Assembly (NCBI GenBank): GCA_903813345.2
Contig: CAIIXF020000006.1
Coordinates: forward strand, 27,411,936-27,475,935
Reading direction: 5' to 3'
Origin: Owenia fusiformis
Taxonomy: Eukaryota > Annelida > Polychaeta > Sabellida > Oweniidae
Length of the DNA stretch: 64,000 nt
The translations under genes and the position numbers were made by a program. Below are positions 60,401-64,000 of the stretch, piece after piece. Every line of letters starts with the position of its first letter. Within the stretch, counting starts at the first letter, position 1. Under the pieces are notes generated by a model that saw only the letters and a list, made by a program, of their open reading frames with translations, did not search any database and was not told the DNA's origin.

Positions 60401-63400
60401 TGATATGGGGAAGTTATTCCCTTGCCAACTCTATTTTACTATGTTTGCAGGAATGATATGGGGAAGTTATTACCTTTCCAACTCTATTTTACTATGTTTG
60501 CAGGAATGATATGGAGAAGTTATTACCATGCCAACTCTATTTTACTATGTTTGTAGGAATGATATGGGGAAGTTATTACCTTGGCAACTTGGCAACTCTA
60601 TTTTACTATGTTTGTAGGAATGATATGGGGAGTTATTACCTTGGCAACTTGGCAACTCTATTTTACTATGTTTGCAGGAATGATATGGGGAAGTTATTAC
60701 CTTGCCAACTCTATTTTATTATGTTTGCAGGAATGATATGGGGAAGTTATAATTATTACCTTGCCAACTCTATTTTACTATCTTTGCAGGAATGATATGG
60801 GGAAGTTATTACCTTGGGTTTGTAGCAGGTTACCTAGAAGGAGCTATATTCACGAGTATTTATATAGATCTGTCAGGTACAAACCGGAATTTATTCTTGT
60901 GAAAATAATCTCAGAAAAAGGCATTTTGTTTGAAAAATGCCTCGAAATATAGACAAATTGTCAAATGCTCACTTCAAAAATGATCTTTTAAACCCCATAT
61001 GAAACACTAAACCCTCTGTAGGTTATCAAAAGTCTTTTTCTTTTGAAAAAATAGTAAATGGCAAGTAATTCTTTTTTTAATTTCTTTTTATTTCAAAGAA
61101 AAAATATGTTAAAGTTACACATTTGTCTGAGCTATACTGGGTATAACAAGTCCTATATTCTAAAGAAGAAAAAATCCTCCACTTATTGGACCACCCTGTA
61201 TATCTGGTTGTATTTTCAGATACAAAATTGAGCCCTGATGACCCTCATTGGAGAGGTGCGTGGTGGATTGGGTCAATTATAACCATGATACTGGCCCTCC
61301 TTATAATAATGCCTCTAATGCTATTTCCAAAGTCCATTCCACATCCCACAGCCGAAGCCGAAGCTCCTGAAGATGAAAATGAGGAGCTCGAGAAAGTGAC
61401 GGCAAATAATAATGAGGATGCTTCAAAAGCAAACAATTCTGACTATGAATATTCAATTAAAGGTACCTGTATATGTGCTCCTATATCTATGCATTTTGCT
61501 ATCATTCATTGCCACGAAGGAAACATATTTTCCGAGTAGACCTTTCAGTCTACATGTTCACATGGCACAATTTCTGGCCTAAAAATCGATCAAAATGTAG
61601 ATGGATTCTAAATTAAACGCAAGTTTGGTATCTAACAATTCATAATGTAATTCATGTATTTCATTTCAGAATTTCCAAAAGTACTTTCCAGTCTCTTGAC
61701 TAATCCAGTCTACATGGGAATAGTCGTAGGGGGTGTTTTTGTATGCTACATAATGCTACCATGGCCATATTTCTTACCAAAATACATAGAAACGCAATTT
61801 TACCAAACAGCATCGACAGCAAATATCATAACAGGTAAAACTCCTTTATATCAAGAATTAAGGTAACGCATTAAGAAAATTCAGTCACCCAACCGAGAAA
61901 GTATAGGAGGTCAGTGGATATTCTCATTTTCTCATAAGCTAGGAACATTTTTCCTATGTATTATTTGTGCAAAATTGAAATGTGGAGACCATGCGCGTAA
62001 TGATTTATGTATACCCAAAACTCGGATGCGACTCGAACAAGGAGGCCATTCTCTCTCATCACAGGAAACTACTTTCAAAATTAGATGAAATTGTTCTTCA
62101 AGAGGACACCTGCATGTATTTAACAGTGGTCTTTTTATGCGCATCCATATTGCAAGAATGATATCCTAGCGAAATTCTACATCGCTAAAAATGTGATTTG
62201 TTTCATTTTTACTGCCATGTCCAATTTTGCGTTTTTCAGCTGTAATCAACGGCGTCGCGTCATGCTCGGGGCTGTTCATAGGTGGCGCCATTCAGGCAAA
62301 ATTGAATCTGTCCATGCAAGGTATTATTCGAGTACTAATGGTGGCAACGGTGATGTGTGGGGGAGCAATGGGCCTACTGATTGCATTTGATTGTGAGGAC
62401 CAATTCATCGATGCTCATGTTGATAACAGTGGACGGTAAGAACATATGACAATCCGCAGATTGTATTAGATCTAGAGCATCCGACATGTAGTCGGGAGGC
62501 TGTGGGTTCGATTCCCATCAAGGTGGAATTATTTTTTTTCATATCAGCCCTTTTCAAATTAACCAATATTTTCAAAATCTCTTATGAATATAATTATTTT
62601 TAGTAACCGACAAAATATAACGATTTTTTTTCTGCAAAATATTTCTTAAATTTATAATTACTGTCATAAATATTCACCTTCAGTATTCAACAAACATACA
62701 CCTTGTTCTTCGGTCTATATTCATTAGTTCCCAGAATGCACTTCTACAGTGGTATACGCTGGAGTGTATACGGAGGAGTTGTATACGATGACGATATACC
62801 ACTCTCCACTGTATATCGTTGTTATAGACCCATGTTATACAACTGTAATCGGACTTAGAGTGGTATAATACAAATTATACCACAAACGTTACATGTACGT
62901 TTCAGGTTGAACATGACAAACCAATGCAACGCAGGCTGTGGGTGTTCTCTTGATGATTTTACGCCTGTATGTAGCGTGGAGAAAATGTACTTTTCTCCAT
63001 GTCACGCTGGATGCTCGAATGCTCCATTTGAAGAGGGTGGATATACGGTATGTCTAGTCCTCGGCATATGAAATCAGAAGGCCCATGACTCGACGAAAAT
63101 GTGTCTTTTAAAATAAAGCTATTGTAAAAAGCATGTGAACGCAAGAAAACACAATCCGCCTTTAAAAATTAAAACACTAACTAACTGTGTGAACTATTCT
63201 AGTAAAACACCAGCTTTGTGTCGTGAAATAGACACCGATGACTAGTGGTCATCAGAAACTGTAAACTAGCATAAATGTGTACACGTTGTTTATGCCTCAG
63301 TCACATTTGATCTATGGCAACCGTACGGCGGTCGTAGCTTTTCAAAATCTAGAGAAAAATGCAGCATAAAATATAGGGATAAGCAATACCATGTAGATTT

Positions 63401-64000
63401 TCTATATCGATTTTGTGAAGCTACGGCCGCCGTGTGCCCACCGTAGAGCAAATGTGACCGAGTCTTTAGTTCTTATATTTTGTTATTTTAGATCTATGAA
63501 AACTGTTCGTGTGCCCTCGATTATGATCATGTATTCTTTGCCGGGATGTGCCCCAAAGACTGTATGCCTGTTATGGTGCCTTATATATTTGTTGCATTCG
63601 TCATACTCTTCACTACATATTGTACTCAAGTTCTTCCGATGTCAGTCATTTTACAGTGAGTTGCACTTAAATATTTGACAAAAATACTCATTTTACAACG
63701 AGGTTGAGTATAATATATACAATGTCAGTTATTTTACAGTGATTTGCACAACAGTATTTAACATATAAACAATATCCGACTGATCGCATATAGTGTCTCA
63801 AATGGTATCTAATTAAAATGTTTGGAATTGTATTGAATGCAGATTATGTGCAAGAGGAACCAATAAGACTTCAAAGCCTCAGGCCCCCTGACAACAACTA
63901 ATTCTATATGGAATGATTTATTTTGGATATTATAAGATATGATGTTGATTATAGGTGTGTTAAAGAGGAAGAACGGTCTCTTGCTCTTGGGATACATCTT
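56817..64000 (+). CDS. Solute carrier organic anion transporter (OATP/SLCO family), partial gene, 8 exons, 3' end outside window
   Basis: Coding exons join in frame: 56817-57462, 60790-60876, 61220-61462, 61670-61834, 62240-62435, 62906-63047, 63492-63655 and 63955-64000 onward. Together they give 563 codons of an expected 650-720. OATPs are 12-helix plasma-membrane carriers that exchange amphipathic organic anions (bile acids, steroid conjugates, eicosanoids, thyroid hormones, xenobiotics). Evidence: the superfamily signature around DPHWRGAWW at the start of helix 6, ten cysteines in a Kazal-like large extracellular loop with YFSPCHAGC, helices 1-10 recognisable in order, and the EERSLALG phrase after helix 10. 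The start codon has context AAAATGG and is the first ATG after a splice acceptor. The subfamily cannot be assigned; substrate unknown. Intron 1 is filled by a splice-site minisatellite. Confidence 0.93.
57463..57908 (+). other. SLCO intron 1, unique 5' part
   Basis: 446 bp between the exon 1 donor and the first partial unit of the minisatellite. AT-rich; nothing else recognised. Confidence 0.6.
57909..60828 (+). repeat. Minisatellite of 53-bp units made from the intron 1/exon 2 junction, 54 copies
   Basis: The unit is 27 nt identical to the start of exon 2 (GAATGATATGGGGAAG, then TTATTACCTTG) followed by 26 nt of intron type (CAACTCTATTTTACTATG, then TTTGCAG). Counting each junction by eye gives 54 (first AG at 57931-57932, last at 60788-60789). 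About 29 have CAG, 24 have TAG, and one (near 59640) has lost the AG. A few units are lengthened by a GGCAACTT duplication or a TAATTA insertion. The last unit runs into unique coding sequence and is the true start of exon 2. Groups of units repeat as blocks (for example about 160 bp and about 654 bp), showing recent expansion. Open frames within it are repeat products. Confidence 0.96.
60790..60876 (+). CDS. SLCO exon 2 (helix 5)
   Basis: 87 nt, phase 1 at both ends, acceptor TTTGCAG (AG at 60788-60789) and donor TCAG|GTACAA. Encodes the end of the split glycine, then MIWGSYYLGFVAGYLEGAIF and TSIYIDLS, matching OATP helix 5 in position: it follows helix 4 and leads into the loop before the GAWW signature. 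Its first 27 nt are identical or nearly so to every unit of the upstream minisatellite, so this exon start was the founder sequence, or has been homogenised with the array. Confidence 0.92.
61070..61150 (-). repeat. Fragment of dispersed retroelement 3' end in SLCO intron 2
   Basis: TTTTATTTCAAAGAAAAAATATGTTAAAG matches the family at 48835 and (inverted) 11405-11520 over its tail part only. A solo mariner-type terminus, ACCACCCTGTATA, follows at 61189-61201. Confidence 0.5.
61220..61462 (+). CDS. SLCO exon 3 (GAWW signature, helix 6)
   Basis: 243 nt, phase 1 at both ends, acceptor TATTTTCAG and donor AAAG|GTACCT. Encodes DTKLSPDDPHWRGAWWIGSI, the OATP superfamily signature (D-x-x-W-x-GAWW-x-G), then helix 6 (IITMILALLIIMPLMLF), FPKSIPHP, and an acidic, low-complexity cytosolic loop (EAEAPEDENEELEK and on) leading to helix 7. 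The arginine usually before W is His here. Confidence 0.94.
61670..61834 (+). CDS. SLCO exon 4 (helix 7 region)
   Basis: 165 nt, phase 1 at both ends, acceptor CATTTCAG and donor ACAG|GTAAAA. Encodes FPKVLSSLLTNPVYMGIVVG, helix 7 (GGVFVCYIMLPWPYF) and LPKYIETQFYQTASTANIIT, the typical family order: a short amphipathic segment ending LLTNPVY, a helix, then a phrase with LPKYIExQF and S/T-A-N. Confidence 0.93.
62240..62435 (+). CDS. SLCO exon 5 (helices 8-9)
   Basis: 196 nt, enters in phase 1 and leaves in phase 2, acceptor TTTTTCAG and donor GACG|GTAAGA. Encodes AVINGVASCSGLFIGGAIQA (helix 8), a short basic/polar link, helix 9 (IIRVLMVATVMCGGAMGLLIA) and FDCEDQFIDAHVDNSGR, the beginning of the large extracellular loop. 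Confidence 0.92.
62464..62525 (+). repeat. tRNA-like fragment (SINE or tRNA pseudogene) in SLCO intron 5
   Basis: TAGAGCATCCGACATGTAGTC and the B-box-like GGTTCGATTCCCATC are spaced as in the 3' two-thirds of a tRNA. The 5' acceptor strand and A box are not recognisable, so it is a pseudogene or a different SINE family from that at 40435. Confidence 0.55.
62906..63047 (+). CDS. SLCO exon 6 (Kazal-like extracellular loop)
   Basis: 142 nt, enters in phase 2 and leaves in phase 0, acceptor CGTTTCAG and donor TACG|GTATGT. Encodes LNMTNQCNAGCGCSLDDFTP and VCSVEKMYFSPCHAGCSNAP. Six cysteines in Kazal-like spacing, with YFSPCHAGC, are diagnostic of the OATP loop between helices 9 and 10, whose disulfides are needed for surface expression in characterised members. 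A sequon is at NMT. Confidence 0.94.
63296..63464. mobile_element. Palindromic MITE in SLCO intron 6
   Basis: CTCAGTCACATTTGATCTAT on the left is mirrored by a right arm ending GAGCAAATGTGACCGAGT. GGCGGTCGTAGCTTTTCAAAATC pairs with GATTTTGTGAAGCTACGGCCGCC. Arms of about 55 bp, spacer about 60 bp. Target duplication not resolved. Confidence 0.75.
63492..63655 (+). CDS. SLCO exon 7 (end of extracellular loop, helix 10)
   Basis: 164 nt, enters in phase 0 and leaves in phase 2, acceptor TTTTAG and donor TTACA|GTGAGT. Encodes IYENCSCALDYDHVFAGMCP and KDC, giving the last four loop cysteines, then helix 10 (PYIFVAFVILFTTYCTQVLP) and MSVIL. The last codon is completed by exon 8 (CA|G). Confidence 0.93.
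63723..63765 (+). repeat. Partial duplicate of exon 7 end and donor
   Basis: ATGTCAGTTATTTTACAGTG repeats the exon 7 end ATGTCAGTCATTTTACAGTG (63640-63659), and similarity continues into the intron (TTTGCAC). The copied donor reads GTGATT instead of GTGAGT, so it is weaker. Confidence 0.7.
63955..64000 (+). CDS. SLCO exon 8, start (cut by window edge)
   Basis: Acceptor TTGATTATAG (AG at 63953-63954). It completes the Q codon and encodes CVKEEERSLALGIHL, the conserved cytosolic phrase between helices 10 and 11 (family: EE-R-ALG). Helices 11-12 and the C-terminus must lie to the right of the window. Confidence 0.9.

Noticed and set aside
57920-60800. Many plus-strand open frames of 60-95 codons with LFYYVCRNDM / ILLCLQE / YFTMFAGMIWGS phrases
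   Set aside because: They are the three reading frames of the 53-bp minisatellite and not genes.
1-64000. CRISPR-like direct repeats
   Set aside because: The tandem arrays have no unique spacers, and the genome is animal (spliced genes, SINEs, mariner elements).

Overview
The window is genomic DNA from an animal, most likely a marine invertebrate (lophotrochozoan or invertebrate deuterostome). This rests on GT-AG introns, a solute-carrier gene of the OATP/SLCO family, an IgGFc-binding-protein-type extracellular gene of the kind expanded in such animals, AT-rich non-coding DNA, and very many short DNA transposons. The sequence alone does not fix the species. No CRISPR, prokaryotic operon, rRNA or intact tRNA gene was seen.

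Only two protein-coding genes are supported with confidence. (1) Positions 765-3088, minus strand: two consecutive phase-1 exons of an IgGFc-binding N-terminal domain gene. The remaining exons lie outside the window or were not recognised. (2) Positions 56,743-64,000, plus strand: the 5' eight coding exons (about 563 codons) of an SLCO/OATP transporter, running off the right edge. Every exon boundary and phase was worked out from the sequence.

The roughly 53 kb between them is accessory DNA. It holds satellites (4.56-5.24, 37.3-38.06 and 43.7-44.8 kb), foldback elements (6.6-7.1, 19.4-20.0 and 26.65-28.55 kb), TA-flanked mariner/Tc1-like TIR elements (13.9, 17.0, 30.3, 38.3, 41.6, 46.6, 47.8, 50.2 and 51.7 kb), a five-copy tRNA-derived SINE family, and a 5'-truncated LINE at 20.4-21.2 kb with a 9-bp target duplication. 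Beneath these insertions, 22.4-35.1 kb and 35.9-47.8 kb look like two old tandem copies of one segment of about 12 kb, shown by at least seven collinear anchors.

The most striking feature is in SLCO intron 1 (57.91-60.83 kb). This is a 53-bp minisatellite whose unit is the junction itself: the 3' splice site plus the first 27 nt of exon 2. I count 54 copies, 53 of which keep an AG acceptor. Only the last continues into the real exon 2. The others are decoy acceptors that would give a frameshift and stop one unit later. Upstream of the gene, 55.1-55.9 kb is rich in CACGTG and TGACGT-type sites, and a full TGACGTCA sits just before the start codon.
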